A stretch of 64,000 bases of DNA from Cocos nucifera (lineage: Eukaryota; Streptophyta; Magnoliopsida; Arecales; Arecaceae), in assembly GCA_006176705.1 (NCBI GenBank), contig QRFJ01000748.1:434001-498000 (forward strand). The letters run 5' to 3'. Positions 1-11,597 of the stretch are shown here, in pieces (within the stretch, counting starts at the first letter, position 1; each line of letters begins with the position of its first letter). The notes beneath the pieces are model-generated. The model was not told the origin of the DNA. It was given only the letters and a program-made list of their open reading frames with translations, and made no database searches. The translations under genes were made by a program, and so were the position numbers.

Positions 1-1860
1 CTCTCATATATTTCTTTGAATCCACACTTCTCTTAGGCAAGTAAATCTTTCAGATAATGAAATTTCTAGTCGGTGTGCGGTTCTTCAAATGGACCTTCAA
101 AAACCTCACCTAACAGTTTTGGTGATGGAGTAATCATGAGTGGACAACTCTTGTTTCAATTTTCTCTAATCAATGGTGCCTTCCAAACTGATTCTCTAAT
201 TCATGAATTCTCATGTTCCGAATATTGATCACAGTCCTTTAGTTAAGTCAGACCCCACCATTTTACGATTGGAATTCTATTGGGTCTCTCACCATATCTG
301 CAAATTATTGAGCTCCAACTCATATCATCCAGCCATAGCATCAATGCCTAATAGATATGGTTGCCATTCTTCCCATTTGTGCAACTAAACACTGTTCCAC
401 GTAAGACAATCAACCTCGAGAGACGCCAATCATCTACAATGGTTGAAAGATCCAAACTTTAGATATTTTGTTTAGAGAACATTTATTTAAGAGATCTCAT
501 TAAAATTGACTTCACTTGAGTCATAACAATTATTGACTAACCTAGTTAGCATGGGTTAGCTCAATATTGTAGCCACTCTCAGATACAAAATGTGTGTCAT
601 AGAAAATGGTAGGTAAGTTGAACGTGGAAGAGGATTATGGCCATTAATCGACAAAGAATGCATTTAGGTCGAGTAAGCTTTCAATTAAAAATCAGTCGAT
701 CGTATTTGCCAAGACTTACCTTAGATACCAAATTATCGAACAGAACTAATGCAGAGTTAGCCCTATAATCCAGGCTCGAACCATGAAGCTAAAATTAGGT
801 TCTTGACTTGACGCGGTTCACATCTCAATGTGATTCAATCTTGACCCAAACGTAATCCTATTTAGGTTGGATAAATCTAAGCTTTCTCTGAATCCCACCT
901 AACCAACTCTTGGTTTCGATTTGAGCAACCGCTTTTAGACCTAATTGAGCTATCAAGTCCGCAACCAAATTTTATGAAGATATCTTAGATCTAAAAATTC
1001 ATAAATTTTTAGATTAATAATTGATAATCTTTAATTTTTAATTAAGTTTTTGGTTCATGAACCAAATCATGTACAAATTTTTAAGATTTCAGGATCTAGA
1101 ATTTGCCAAAAAATAAAGTTCTTATTTTTGCATTAAGGATGAACGCGCAACATCCCTACACATCATAAGAATACCCCATTGAATGGAAGGAGAGGATCTT
1201 TAAACTCTACTTTATTCTTATGACTGGATGGCCAAGGAAAATATCTTAATTAGAAATATATTTTCTAAAATAAAATAAGTTAGATCTAAATCATATATCA
1301 CATATATAATTAATGATCTAACCTATACATGCCTTACATACATCTCATATATCATAACTCAATCAACCATGCATGCCTTCAGATCTGATATATTACATAT
1401 TATATTTAAAACATAATTTTAAATTAATACATTCAAAATAAACTATTCTAGATAGTTTTATAGAACTATTCTACAACTAGTTCTAAAAAATGCACTTTCA
1501 TATCTATATAAATATAAATAAAAATTAAAAACTTCTATTTTCTAATTTTTTTTAGATCTGATTTTATAATATTTATAATATCCAAAAAATAAAAATAAAA
1601 TAGATCAAAATTATATTTAATCAAAATATCAAACATGATTATACTAAGACTACACATAGAACTATGTTAATTCTAAGTCTAGTCATGCATTCTTTCAAAA
1701 TTTCTATAGATCTAATCTATTTAATTTTTTAATTTTTTGATTTTTTTAGATCTTAATCATATCTGATGGTGACATCTAAATATTTTTATGATCATATCAT
1801 AATAAAAATTAAATAAAATTTTAAAATAGATTAAAGAATTGCCAACGCAGCCTGTACCAA
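1..1860 (-). mobile_element. Copia family B element F, 5' leader (gag lies beyond the window)
   Basis: Read on the minus strand, this stretch follows the B2 leader (39072-40930) in order. The block near 541-570 matches that near 40325, the block 1138-1250 matches 39655-39780, and 180-260 matches 40610-40700. It is the untranslated leader between the primer binding site and gag, so gag would lie left of position 1. No reading frame of note is present. The primer site next to the LTR (about 1849-1860) is badly decayed compared with the TGGTATCAGAGCC seen in B2. The assignment rests on collinear similarity by eye, which is strong. Confidence 0.82.
1163..1223 (-). other. Leader stem-loop, family B copy F
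   Basis: TCATAAGAATA at 1163-1173 and its exact reverse complement at 1213-1223 form an 11-bp stem. The same structure occurs at the matching place in the B2 leader (39681-39744), where the pair closing the inner end is a wobble. A conserved RNA fold in the leader is inferred, perhaps for packaging or translation. Confidence 0.5.
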
Positions 1861-4129
1861 TGAAGAAAAAATCATATTTTTCATCATAGGATCATCAGAT
1901 CCAATCAGATCTGAAAGATATTCAAAATTTTTTTTTAATAAAATTCTAATTAGATCTAAGATTTCTCAAATTTGATCTTATTAGATCTGGATATTAAAAA
2001 TTAATAAAAATTAAATCAAATTTAATTTAAGTTACCTGATTGGTAAGCTAATATCTTTACGATGATCATTGTCTTCATTAGGTTCTCGAATTGAGCTCCA
2101 CGTGCTTAGCCTCTAACAGAGTCCACTTGGTTCAGAGGATTCTAGGATCTTCTTCTCTGAATCAAGGGCTCTAAAAAATTGATCTAGATCTGAATCTTGA
2201 AGTTTTTTAAAACTTCTTTTGAAAGAAGCGTCAGTTTTTTCATTTCAGCATGCTGCTTCTTTCCTATTTGTGACCAATGCTTCTTGGATGGCTCTTAGAC
2301 TTGTGCCCAACCTTAGGCATGGAGAGGGAGAGAGAGAGGATTAGAGAGAGGGCATGGAAGAGAGAAGGGTAGCATTGTGGCATGGTGAAAGGGAGAAGCA
2401 CTAGAACCCTAGGCACAAATAGGATTTAAATAGATCCTACTGCGCCATGCAGTGCCACATCACCTCGGCCAATCAGAGGCCTTTATTTAATCAGTTCTAA
2501 ATCTGATTGATGGGGTGATGTCATCTGATTACATCAGATATAGTCCCTCAAAAATCCACTAAAGTGGTGCCAACACTAGATAAACCTAGTGAGTTTGGCG
2601 CCTAAGAGTCCATCTCTATCAAATGTTCCTGGAGTCCCATCTGTATGGGACTCTTCTTAGATGGGACTCCTCTTATCCACATGGGGTGCATGCCTAGGGT
2701 GGCATGCACCCTCTCTCTTTCCTCTTTTAGCAGGGGGACAAGAGATCTAATTGTTCTCCAATGGATGCATGCCACATGGCCCTCTATCCAAATGTCCAAG
2801 GTCAACTGTTGACCAATGTTCGAAACAAGAATTGGTAGGTATTATCTAAAATTCATCTGATGAATTAAGATAATCCTTTTCTAACTTAGACAAGCTCCAA
2901 TCAAACTAAGACAAGGTTCTTGAGTGAGCCTAAATAAATTTGGCTTAGCGGAGACGAACCAAAATAATTACAGAAGGAGAATGTTAGGCTCAATCTTGTA
3001 CTAGCATGACTTCCTTGAATCTAATCAAAATCAATCGAACTGGATTAGCCTAACTGATGACATCCAGACCCAAATCCTTATTTGTGTGATCTAGTTAGAT
3101 TTAGTTTCATATGGTAATGAGATATGTCACGATCTTCATCATCAACATCATCGAAACATCTTTTGATGGATCCAAACTTTTTTGATTCATACAATTAGAA
3201 TGATCGATCATCAAGATCATTCTAATTGCTCCCAAAATCCACCAGTGACACCTAGCAGTATATGGTGGCAAGCCATCAGAATAAAAAATGAACACCTTGG
3301 TGCAGCTACTTGTGTGATTGGATTCTTTTATCTTGAGCTTCGATAGGATTAGGGTTAAGGTGAACTCATTAAACCCAATATCTGTCATATGAATTAATCA
3401 TTTGATTTGAGTCCGATATGAAATTCTAATAGAAACTCTTCCTATCATCTTTATACTGCCATTCCCATGGGCTGATGGACTCAATCTCATAATTATCATA
3501 GGGCTACTCATGTATCGAGATAGATAGATCCTCTATTGGTGCAATCCAATTCCTACAATGAACATGCTATAGCCAACATACATCTTAGGATTTCGAATGG
3601 CTAGGAGATCGAGTTATGGTATAGTCAAACTATAACATCCTCAAGATGAACTGTCGATGCATCTTAGATCAAAGAACCAGACACACCACTGTAGCATGGA
3701 GTCAGTCATAGATGAGAAGGTAGACTCTCTTATGACTGCTCGAGGTGGTCACGCTCAGTGTCCTCATTCTCTAACGAGTATCTTTACTCTCACTTTGGTG
3801 TCTCCACACCATAGATTTCAGACTCATCTATCCTTCCAAATCGATCATACACCAACCTTCCAAATCGATCATCATCCTTATGATGATCCAATGGTCGGAA
3901 GCCATTTATGAGTTAATTATAAAAATTCATGTCTTAAATGTTTAACTTTTGAAAATATGAATTGTCATTCCATTAACTCAAAGAATTTATCATAGATACT
4001 TTAAATACACATTGTGATAGAAAAATAATCCATTTATTAATTTAAAATCAAAATTATAAAATTCCTCTTAGAAGTGTAATTATAAGTGATTTAGCTAAAT
4101 CTGCGACTTCTAAGGCATCACATCTAATA
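1861..4129 (-). repeat. 5' LTR of element F (copia family B)
   Basis: The reverse complement aligns along its length with the LTRs of C (20393-22650) and, less closely, B1 and B2. The left edge TGAAGAAAAA is the complement of the family's TTTTTCTTCA 3' end. The right edge is TATTAGATGTG on the minus strand, with the terminal TG changed to TA. The block near 2426-2470, with the cap-proximal 'tggcactgcatggcgca' motif, and the TATTTAAA box near it are shared with C. A splice-donor-like CAG|GTAACTT lies at 2038-2029 on the minus strand. Short frames inside it are chance. Confidence 0.88.
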
Positions 4130-4154
4130 CTAATATCTATTATACACTTACATT

Positions 4155-4465
4155 ACTCGAATAAATTTAGAATTTAGAATCCCACTAGGATTACGGAATC
4201 ACAAGATCTTTTCTCTTCCTTAATTTATATTTCTCTCTTCCTCCTCTCAACAGTTGCCCATAACCTAACGGGAGCGGCACTCCCTCAGTCCCAAGGAGGG
4301 AGGTAGCCCCAACACCATACCATAGATCTACATTATGTATAAGATCAGATAGTTTGCTACCCTTAGAGAATGTCAAAGGGCCTCCTCAAGATTTCATGCT
4401 AAAGATCAGGAGTTTTTACAAAGTTGGCATTGGAGCTGGTTGATGCCATGGTGATGCGGCCAACA
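4155..4465 (+). repeat. E4: 3' part of a family E LTR
   Basis: The block with 'cccaaggagggagg', 'catagatct', the run 'taaagatcaggag', and the end 'gatgccatggtgatg...ccaaca' match the last 300 bases of the E2 LTRs (30480-30787) in the same order. It is 5'-truncated, abuts the F LTR with a gap of about 25 bases, and has no interior. It is a decayed LTR fragment. Confidence 0.62.
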
Positions 4466-5218
4466 AGATGACTTCATTCTATCTATAAAAGAAGAGATTA
4501 CTATTGATTATCTTTATGAATGATAATACAATAATGTATGGACAAATAAACAATTGGCAATATACCATTTTATCATAGCCCTGTAGACTACTAATCGGCT
4601 ATACAATTTAATAAACATACCAAGTTCAGATTATCGTCAACTGCGCCACACCTACCTTACTGGCATTTGGCTTGTTAACAAAGCAAAAGGATAAATTAAG
4701 TTAGTTTTAGATGAGAAATCTCGACACTTCAATCGCTCGCTCGCAATCATCTATACAAATCTCTTCGAGTCTTCGATCTTACATCATGGACAAGCAAGAC
4801 TGAACATAAAATCCATCATTTATACTGAAAAAGCATGAAAGAGCATGATGACAGTTCTAAGTTGTCTCATACATAGTCCCTCGCATTATTCGATGGATCA
4901 ATATGAACTCAGGTGCCAGAGAACATATCAATATTTCAGTATGATTGCAGACAACCTATCTTGCGTCTCAGCGGATACATCCTCAGACCTGACCATCATT
5001 TGAAATATTCAAAACGATTCCTAATAAAGTAGAAAAATAAACTTAAAAAACGTCATTAGAACTCTCACTATAGATCGAGGAGGCGAATGTCTTATCCAAT
5101 GAGTTTTATGATATATCTCTAGAAGAGAATGTGATTCTCTTACATTTGACTCCTCCCACAACATATAAAAGGAATTTGAACCAAAAATATACGTTCCAAA
5201 AGCTAATCGTCAGTTCTT
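4466..5218. other. Unassigned sequence, no gene seen
   Basis: About 750 bases between the E4 fragment and the start of the A LTR. I find no long frame, no motif of a known protein, no clear internal repeat and no similarity to the other families in the window. A TATAAAAG box occurs near 5163. It may be old host DNA or a repeat too decayed to recognise. Confidence 0.4.
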
Positions 5219-6157
5219 GTGACAATGGTACTAGCCTATCTTCGTAATTATACCACAATTACATTTATTAAAATAAAAATAAATATATTTATATTTCATA
5301 ATAAGTCATACATCTTCTATGAACTTCTATTTTTTGATGGACGTTCTTAGGACTATTTAGTTATTTAAGAAAGAAAATTTATTGATTAGGTCTATGAAAC
5401 TGTTTATGATCAAATTATACGCTGTTAATTAGATTGACAATGTTTATTGAGCATAGATCGTTGTATGCAATATAGATTGGTTGTTCTTTTTAATCAAGGA
5501 GGTTTGGAGACACTGGTATGGCATACAAGTAAAGATGTAAGGATACATTCATCACTAACATGACAAACTCCAGAGCATTCTTGGTGTCAAGAAATTGCTC
5601 TTGATTGCGGATATAGGTATAAATTATCCTATAGACCTAAGATCAACCATAGTGGCTTGCAAACAACTCATTATGCTTTGGTACCAAACTAACTAAATTT
5701 TTAATTCAATAAAGAAAGATTTTTAGGCATAGTCAAGTACTTATGAAGTCGATGAATGATCAAGATGGAATTGACCACTTTCAAAGAAGTTGGAAGAAGG
5801 AATTATCACTGTATTTCAACTATTAGCAAAAATCTTGGCTAGGATAATCCATGAGATAGATTTAGTATTTTGTAATACAATATGGATGAACCTAAATCGA
5901 GATTTAATCAGTTAAAACTCTGAGGATGTCCTTATGAGCATTTGATCAAGGGTATGAATTATATGGAAACTATATGCCAACATGGGTTCTAAGATATTGT
6001 TCTATGACATTCGACCTATTCGGCCATCCGAGTGCTATTGCTAGATGGTTCACCTGCGATTGGTATAAAATTTGTCTAGATTACTACTAGCTTAGGTTTA
6101 GACTGATGGGATCACACCACATAAGATGTTCTTCAATCTGATCAGATATTGAATTCA
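5219..6157 (+). repeat. Element A, 5' LTR, first part
   Basis: This matches the reverse complement of the D LTR start (47326-48120). Shared blocks include 'agatca(a)cca..gtggcttgcaa' near 5640-5670, 'atagtcaagtactta' near 5728, and the following 'tcaagatgg..tt.acta'. Projecting the distance seen in D puts the LTR start at about 5219, where TGTGACAATGG stands for the D start TGTTAGGAAATA. The LTR is interrupted at 6157 by E1 and resumes at 9732. The start is approximate. Confidence 0.68.
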
Positions 6158-7137
6158 TGTTGGTTGCAACATCCAGCTCTGCTACCAAGTGTTGCGGCCT
6201 AATGGCTGCTCAGAACTATAGTTCATAAGATTCGATCTCTTGTGTCGACCTCGAGTGTTAATCCAGAATATGAACAAGAGCAAAGATGATGAATGGCATC
6301 TAGTTTTTTTGGGCTTGGCATTGGAACACGAGAAAAAGAGAGGAAGAGAGTAGCGAGAGAAAAGCTATATATTGATTTCCTTTTTTGTAAAAGTTTACAA
6401 AACCTAGATTTTATATACCCTAGGATTTTGCATATACCACATGGACCCTAATTAAATCAACCCCAGTTGAAAATTTTTTTAGGCTAAACCAATGACATAA
6501 AAGCACTACCAAGGCCATGTACACTTCATGTTCTCACTTGCTTCTCATTACCCCTGGATCTAAAATCCAATCCATACATACGTTAGGCCCTCTTAAGATC
6601 TTATTGGACCAGGTTCTTAAGATCCCTAGAAAATTAGGAATTCCTATTCTGAAACCAAATAGAAAAACTCCGTATGTTCTAATATTGCCATACATTGAGT
6701 CGGCTCTCTTAGAAAGCCGAGCTGGCTCATCTGCATCTCGCTCGCAATATCTATTCTTTGTTTTGCGAGAGCAGGCGCGACTCGAATTGTGCCTTGAGCC
6801 GACTCATCTCATCCGAGCTTGACTTGACTTACCAGTATCCGAGCTAGCCTGCCTGTGTGTGTCAGTCCTCTTATCTTGGCTAATTTCTTCGTGTTGGCTT
6901 TGGTTCTTTGCTCCATCTTATGCTTCTAGATTTTTGGTAGTACCTAACCAAGTCCTTTCATCAACGATCTTCACAGCTGAACCATGAAACGTGTGAGGCT
7001 GGTATGCCACCTTTCTTACTAAGATAACTCCTATCTAGTCTAGGGACTCCACCCATTCCTAGTCTAATTCAGAGCCACCCCTGACTCGTCCTATGGCCTT
7101 CCTAAGGCTTGGGAGCACTACTTACCAAATTCTTACA
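6158..7137 (-). repeat. E1 3' LTR
   Basis: It runs from TGTTGGTTGCAAC to TCTTACA. Blocks 'tcttggctaatttcttc', 'ggttctttgctcc' and the 'ccttcctaaggcttgggag' end are shared with the LTRs of E2 and E3. A cluster of GAGCTGGCTC- and GAGTCGGCTC-like words lies at 6695-6850. Confidence 0.78.
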
Positions 7138-7699
7138 ATCTCCACCTTGGTTGTGCCCCAAGCCTTGGCAACATCCTGGCAATATTTTTCCTACACGATC
7201 CCGCTTGTGCATTCCCTGTATAGCCTCTTTGTGCAGCACCTTGCTTACTATCATTGTTCTTATAGCTAATTGCAGCTCTTTTTGAGGCCTTTAGTGATGA
7301 CCGTCGTGCACTTGATGAAGAACCTTGGATTGCACCTAATGCACCACCTGGAGTTGTAGGACACCCTTCTGCTTGCAGCCACATATCATTTATTAAACAA
7401 TCATGAAGAATCTATAGCAATTCCTATGCCGGCATTCCACTATGTACCCTGATTATGATTCTCAGAACTTTGATCTATCCTTCTACACATTGCTACCCAT
7501 CTAAACTATGCATCTTCAATTGAGTGCATAGGATATTGATTCCTCCTTGCACTCTCTGCTTGTGAACTCATATAAAACTCTCTTCACTTATGAAGTCACC
7601 TCTGTTCGGATGCTTCTATCTGAATTCGAAGTCCTTCCTGATTTGCAGAAGCTGATCTAGTGAATCGGAGTTCTCTCGAGGCTCAAGAATCTAGTCCAT

Positions 7700-8621
7700 G
7701 TTGTACTACAAGCCTATCATTGTACCTCGAACAAGTCGCCTTGCTAACCTCTCTGGATCGCACTTCGTACTCCATACGACCCGTCTCTGAAACTATCTCG
7801 AATATACTGCACCCTATAGGCTCCTCCAAAACCACCAAGAGCTCATCCAATTCTTCACTTTTGATGACTAAACCAATGAAATCTGACTTTTTTTCTTTCT
7901 TGCACTTCTTTCCAAGTAGATATTCTTGCTTAAAGTATCCTGCTTCACTACACTTGAAGCACTTCTTGGATCTCTTGCTGCCTCTTCACTAATCCTTCTT
8001 CTTTTCTTACCTAGGCCTCTCTGACACCATGAGACCATCCTGAAAGATCTCTCCCTTCGTCATCCATTCCTGCTGCTCGTTGGATCTTAGCACTGATACG
8101 ATCTTCTCATACACCAGTATCTCCTTACCATACAATAGTGTAGTTACCAATAGATCAAAGCTCCTGAGTAGTGAACATAGCAACAATAAACTCTTGTGCT
8201 TCTCTTTGAGCTCCACCACAATGTTGAGCAAGTCCATGCTCATCCGATCGAATCGCTAAATATGTCCAGCAGTATTCTTACCCTCCTGCATTCGAAGGCT
8301 ATATAGTTACTTTTTCAATACTAACTTGTTGCACATGTTCTTTCCTGTATACAACTGATGTAACCTTGACCATAAACTCTTGGGTGTCTTCTCCTCCAAC
8401 ATGCCATACACCACCTCATTTGCCTGATAAGTCCAAATCATGTTACATGCTCTTTTCTCCAAGGATTCCACTCCTTGTCTGTCATCTCTTCTGGCTTATT
8501 CTTCAAGATCGAATCTAGCCTCATTTGAATCAGTAGATCCTCCATCCTAACCTTCCACATCATGAGATATTTTTTTTCTATCAAACTTCTCAAATCCTAT
8601 CTTCAATTCGCTATTTTTCAT
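7700..8621 (-). pseudogene. E1 gag, decayed
   Basis: Translation on the minus strand from ATG at 8621 gives a copia-type Gag (capsid/nucleocapsid precursor) broken by several stops. Recognisable pieces include 'MLEEKTPKSLWSRLHQLY', 'LRMQEGKNTAGHI', 'MSMDLLNIVVELKEK' and 'LVTTLLYGKEILVYEKIVS'. This order (a short conserved block, then a helix-rich capsid, then a basic tail) is normal for copia Gag. The nucleocapsid knuckle at 7920-7961 reads C-x2-C-x4-Y-x4-Y: both the zinc-binding His and the last Cys have become Tyr, each by a single transition. The chain ends in an acidic 'SEELDELLVVLEEP' tail. In autonomous copia elements a protease and integrase follow; here the LTR follows. It is a pseudogene in this copy. 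Confidence 0.75.
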
Positions 8622-8800
8622 GATTAAACTAAATAAAAAATAACCAACAGATAGATCTGAAAATTATCTTGACTAGGGATGGTGGACAGCAGTCCTTAGA
8701 TCATTTTCTTCTTTATGAAGTTTGGAGAAAATCTTAGATCTGAATCTTGCTACTGATGTCTGCTAAAACTTGATCTTCTTCCTCCTTCACACTCAACTGG

Positions 8801-8812
8801 GCTTTGATACCA
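8801..8812 (-). promoter_or_regulatory. E1 primer binding site
   Basis: The minus strand reads TGGTATCAAAGC, one change from the TGGTATCAGAGC that pairs with the initiator methionine tRNA in many plant copia elements. Two bases separate it from the LTR end at 8815. Confidence 0.75.
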
Positions 8813-8814
8813 AT

Positions 8815-9731
8815 TGTTGGTGCAACACCTAGCTCTGATACCAAGTGTTGGTGCCTACGGCTACTCAAAATCATAGTTGTAGATCAGATCTCTTGCACGA
8901 ACTTAGGTGTTAATCTAAAAATATGAAGAATAGCAAAAGATGATGATGGCACCTAGGACTTGGCTTTGGAACCAAAGAAAAAAGAGAGTTAGGGAAAAAA
9001 GCTGTATATTGATTCCTCTTCTTGTAAAAGTTACAAAACTTAGGTTTATATATCCTAGGATTTCTGCTATACCACATGGATCCTAATAAATCCAACCCTA
9101 GTTGAAAAACTTACCTAGGCTAACCCAATACATGAAAATACTCATTGAGCCCATGTCTATCCATGTCTCACATGCTCTCATCCCCTGGATCTAAATTCGA
9201 TCCATACATGTGTTAGCTCCTTTAAGACCTTATTGGACCAGGTCTTAAGATCCCTAGAATAGAATCTTATTCTAGACCAAACAAAAAACCCCATATGTTC
9301 TGTACGCCACCATCGAGTCAACTCTCTCAAAAGTCAAGCTAGCTCATCTACATCTCATCTAAACTCTATCTTCTGTCTGCCTAAGATAGCCAGCTTGGTT
9401 GTGCCTCGAGTCAGCTCGATCATAGCTCGAGCTAGCTCGCCTGCATATCCGAGCCAGCTCGCTTGTGTGTCAGCCCCTTATCTTGGTTGATTCTTCTTCT
9501 AGCTTTGGTTCTGTTACTTCATCTTGTGATCTAGTTTTGGAGTACCTACCAAAAATCTCTCAAGGTTCTTAAACTGAACTCGAACCTAGCAGGGCTACAC
9601 GCCGTCTCTTCTAAGACAACTCCTATTCTAGCCTAGGATACACATCCATCCTAGTTCCTGGAGCCAACACCCTGAACTCTCCTATGGCCTTTCAAGGTTG
9701 GAGCACACAGCATACAAAATTCTGATTAACA
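8815..9731 (-). repeat. E1 5' LTR
   Basis: It runs from TGTTGGTGCAACAC (the LTR 3' end on the minus strand) to ATTAACA. It is parallel to 6158-7137 along its length but about 60 bases shorter. A second 'gctctgatacca' word inside the LTR (8832-8843) imitates a primer site and could mislead boundary calls. The true one is at 8801-8812, because the same arrangement is seen in E2 and E3. Confidence 0.76.
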
Positions 9732-11257
9732 TCGATGATTAAGAATCATTCTAGATAACCATCGATGATTGATGTTTAACCTAGTGCAAGTTGGGATTGC
9801 TAATTGACTTTATATTTGATTAAAGCTAAGAGAGCTAAGTATAGTTAATTAAATAATGGATTTAATTAGATAGTTGGGGCTTTTGATGGATCAGTTCCAA
9901 TTGATTTATGGATAAGCAATTCAAAAAGAATAAGTCCTAGTTCAATTAGGACTTGTATCAACCCAATCCATTTTATTAGAATTAAATAGAATTATTATAA
10001 TTTAATCTAATTAAATTAGGTTAATTTTGATTAGGACTAAGACTAATTCTAATTGGATTGATTATTTTATTTAATTTAAAAAATATATATTGACAAGTCA
10101 AATAGAAGTTCTAGTGCGATAGGACTTCTATCCTTGGCCACCTAGTCCAATGCCCTCCAAACCCCTCTTTGAAAGTTTTGTGCATGCGAAACTCTTCTCT
10201 TTAGGTCCTTCATGCATGCCCCATCTCCTTCCTTCTTTCTTATATGGTATTTAGTTGTGGAATGAGTCAAATATGGTTAGAAGGTTTGAATTCAAACTCT
10301 ATTTGATAGAGTTTATTATTATCAAAACTCCTACCCATGCTTGCCACCAACCCTTCCTGATTTTATTGAAATTTTTGTGCCTTTTAAGGGAGGTTTTGTG
10401 TGCACAAAATTTGTGGTCCATGGTAGAGAAAAGGGACAGGGCGCCCAAGAGTTGGGTGCCCCAAGTCTTGCCTAATTTGGACAACCCTTGACTAAGTATT
10501 TGACCTAGACAAGAATTGGTTCATATCTCTCTATTTAAAGGATCTTTTGATCTAATTTTTTTTAAATATTCTAGATATTAGAGAAAGGTCCTTATGTGTG
10601 GGAAGATCTGGGAGAGAAAGGCTTAGGGCATGGGAATTATAAAGACACCAATCAAGGTGTCTAGATGAGAGAACAAAGAAGAAGAAGAGGGTCTTCTCCT
10701 AGGATTTTCTTCTACATCTATTCCTCCATTATTTATGAGTTTTTGAGAGGAGTCTCAAGTTCATAAATCTCTTCTCTTCCTTCTAAAAGTTGGAGAGTCA
10801 AAGAATCAAAGAGAAAAGATCCAAATCGACCATCGAAGAAGGATCAGCATAGTACTAGCATATTGTGCTGATTTTTGGGCATCAAACTTTTGATCAGCGA
10901 TCGAGGGCTCATGTGGACAATCTATAGAGGTTGGACACATGTGTGGCTTGAAGCAACAATCTTAGGCCTAAATCAATGAGTTAAGAAAGTCGACTTGCAA
11001 AGGTAAAGGTGATATGATCTTCCTTACTACATACCTAGATTTGATCTAAAGTTGTTTTATTGTTGATATGATCAACATGAAGTTTTCTAATCTTTTAATT
11101 TCTAATTTAATATCATGCTTTAATCATGCAATAGAATCTTAGATCTTGAGCTTTTCTTTTATTTCCATAAATTAATATGATTAATTTATGTCTTTCGCTG
11201 CATAGATCTGAAAAAATTTCAAAATCAAATCCAAAAATCTTAGATCTATTTCCTTCA
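9732..11257 (+). repeat. Element A, 5' LTR, second part
   Basis: The continuation of the LTR broken by E1, AT-rich with 'aattaaattag' type runs as in D (36250-36600). It ends TTTCCTTCA at 11257, two bases before the primer site. A donor-like CAAAG|GTAAAG stands at 11003. The 78-codon frame at 10255-10491 is inside the LTR and is not supported as a gene. Confidence 0.75.
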
Positions 11258-11402
11258 ATTGGCATCAGAGCCATGTTACTTTATTACATGATTTTATACA
11301 TATTTATATTATTTTTTATATTTTATCTAATTTATAATTTAATATTTAAATCTAAAATTAAAAAAAAAATAGATCATACGAATTGATTATAAGGTTATCC
11401 TG

Positions 11403-11424
11403 CTATAAGGTTTATCCCTTATAG
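11403..11424 (+). other. Leader hairpin 1 of element A
   Basis: CTATAAG (11403-11409), an 8-base loop and CTTATAG (11418-11424) form a 7-bp stem. It sits in a 70-base unit starting 'aaggttatcctg' and closing 'gtcctagt', repeated at 11558-11628. The stem sequence differs from its partner by paired changes; see findings. Confidence 0.6.
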
Positions 11425-11575
11425 TGGAGAGGTGGTCCTAGTTCATATAGATCTAATATAAATCATAAATTTATTAGATATAATCTAGATTAATTTATAA
11501 TTTATTAGATTTAAATTTATTTAAATCTAAAAATAAATATTTTAGATTGCATGGACTAATTATAAGATTGTCCTG

Positions 11576-11597
11576 CTGTAAGATTTATCCCTTACAG
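11576..11597 (+). other. Leader hairpin 2 of element A
   Basis: CTGTAAG (11576-11582), an 8-base loop and CTTACAG (11591-11597). The third pair is G:C where hairpin 1 has A:T, so both arms changed together. The flanking unit is the same as for hairpin 1. Confidence 0.6.

Larger units (their letters stand above)
6158..9731 (-). mobile_element. E1: gag-only copia-like element, family E
   Basis: Two LTRs in the same orientation (6158-7137 and 8815-9731) flank an interior of 1677 bases. On the minus strand the order is 5' LTR, primer site, gag, polypurine-like tract (GGTGGAGAT, 7138-7146) and 3' LTR. No protease, integrase, reverse transcriptase or RNase H is present. It lies inside the A LTR. 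The flanks ATTCA (left) and ATTAA or TCGAT (right, depending on the exact edge) give no clean target duplication. It is probably older than E2, given the many stops and the length difference between its LTRs. Confidence 0.8.

Noticed and set aside
3107..3388. Small frames in family B LTRs (also 3657-3911, 17672-17926, 18238-18504, 21178-21444)
   Set aside because: They recur only because the LTRs are homologous, lie on either strand, and show no protein feature.
8832..8843. Second primer-site-like word in E1 as the true LTR boundary
   Set aside because: It lies 17 bases inside the LTR. The outer site at 8801-8812 has the spacing seen in E2 and E3.
10255..10491. 78-codon frame and its antisense partner at 10299-10484
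   Set aside because: Both sit in the element A LTR, overlap each other and lack any domain.
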